Both the position numbers and the translations under genes were made by a program. Positions 5,639 through 6,236 of a DNA stretch of 6,236 nucleotides are shown piece after piece. Each line of letters opens with the position of its first letter. The first letter of the stretch is position 1. This DNA comes from JAJXWB01 sp036796555. GTDB lineage: Bacteria > Pseudomonadota > Alphaproteobacteria > Rhizobiales > Beijerinckiaceae. The DNA lies in contig DAIRCS010000211.1 of the NCBI GenBank assembly GCA_036796555.1, positions 1 to 6,236 of the forward strand, written 5' to 3'. The notes beneath the pieces were generated by a model. The model was not told where the DNA came from and made no database searches. It saw only the letters and a program-made list of their open reading frames with translations.

Positions 5639-5724
5639 ATGAATTTCGAGAAACAGAGAACCGCCCCCGTCCGCAGGGACGAGGCGATAGTGGCGTGGCG
5701 ATTAACAGAATCCGGGAGGCTTGT

Positions 5725-6236
5725 CTATCGCGTGGACGGCAAAAACACCCGCGTCACATGCCCCATCTTGCGGCCCGGCCGGGCCTCGGCCTTGCCGTAG
5801 AGATGCAGATGCGCGCCCGGCTCGGCCGCGATCTCGCGCCAGCGGTCGGCCTGATCGCCGATCAGGTTGCGCATCTCCACCGCGCCGCGGATTTTCGGCG
5901 CGCCGAGCGGCCAGCCGCAGATGGCGCGGACGTGCTGCTGGAACTGGGAGGTTTCCGCGCCCTCGATCGTCCAGTGGCCGGAATTGTGGACGCGCGGCGC
6001 GATTTCGTTGACGACGACCTTTTCGCGGCGCGCGCCGTCGGCGCCGGTCTCGGCGACCAGAAACATCTCGACCGCGATCACGCCGACATAATCCAGCGCA
6101 TCCAGTATCCTGTGGCAGATGTCGAACGCCCGCGCCGCCGTTTCCGGCGCCATGCGGGCCGGCGCGCGCGTCACCGCCAGAATGTGGTTCTCGTGCTCGT
6201 TCTCGCAGACGTCGAAGGCGGCGAAGGCGCCGTCGA
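5725..6236 (-). CDS. purK: N5-carboxyaminoimidazole ribonucleotide synthase, PurK (5' part outside window)
   Basis: ATP-grasp enzyme of purine synthesis: it uses ATP and bicarbonate to turn aminoimidazole ribonucleotide into N5-carboxy-AIR for PurE. The last 169 codons are present, about half of a usual 350-380 residue protein. Visible landmarks are DVCENEHENHILAVTRAPA at the edge, VGVIAVEMFLV, the ATP-grasp metal and active-site motif NEIAPRVHNSGHWT (5968-6009), SQFQQHVRAICGWPLG, and the C-terminal HLYGKAEARPGRKMGHVT that closes PurK proteins. E in AVEMF and E in NEIAPR are the expected magnesium ligands. The frame is open to the right edge, so the start lies outside; purE is often just upstream of purK but cannot be seen. 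It is followed by rpsU in the same direction. An internal GTG at 6174 is not the start, because conserved sequence continues upstream of it. Confidence 0.96.
   Translation of the reverse strand, partial: DGAFAAFDVCENEHENHILAVTRAPARMAPETAARAFDICHRILDALDYVGVIAVEMFLVAETGADGARREKVVVNEIAPRVHNSGHWTIEGAETSQFQQHVRAICGWPLGAPKIRGAVEMRNLIGDQADRWREIAAEPGAHLHLYGKAEARPGRKMGHVTRVFLPSTR

Noticed and set aside
5701..5727. Possible rpsU promoter: TAGACA over the purK stop and GTTAAT 15 nt on, minus strand
   Set aside because: The spacing is short and the -10 match is only four of six; not enough to call, though rpsU may well have a promoter in this 145-nt gap.

Overview
This window is GC-rich (clearly above 60 percent by eye) and carries six protein genes, two of them cut by the window edges. 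Five lie on the minus strand and one on the plus strand. Gene content, the alphaproteobacterial style of the bS21 protein and a REP-like intergenic repeat of the kind I remember from Hyphomicrobiales suggest an alphaproteobacterium, perhaps of the Beijerinckiaceae/Methylocystaceae type. The order level is inference; no search was run.

Left region (1-2985, minus strand): pntA then pntB, a tight operon for the proton-translocating NAD(P)+ transhydrogenase. PntA is the fused, enteric-type alpha subunit: an NAD(H)-binding domain joined to four membrane helices through an Ala/Pro/His-rich linker. PntB supplies the remaining membrane helices and the NADP(H)-binding domain, and lacks only about its last 20 residues at the left edge. 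The enzyme couples proton entry to hydride transfer from NADH to NADP+, supplying NADPH.

Middle (2986-4260): a 345-base divergent intergenic region holding a small stem-loop in the pntA leader and a degenerate REP-like repeat. It is followed by a plus-strand, membrane-anchored alpha/beta hydrolase of the BEM46/ABHD type, read from a TTG start. A 22-bp perfect inverted repeat, itself built of smaller palindromes, separates this gene from the convergent TPR gene.

Right region (4261-6236, minus strand, transcribed right to left): purK (C-terminal half only), rpsU (bS21) and a six-repeat TPR lipoprotein. rpsU has a leader with two tandem hairpins next to its Shine-Dalgarno and a clear intrinsic terminator behind it. 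The TPR gene therefore probably uses its own promoter, which overlaps a CtrA-like box.

I see mostly housekeeping genes and no new multi-gene system. The points most worth a second look are an extra residue inside the catalytic loop of PntA, the CtrA-like box before the TPR gene, the rpsU leader hairpins and the nested palindrome at 4185-4240.
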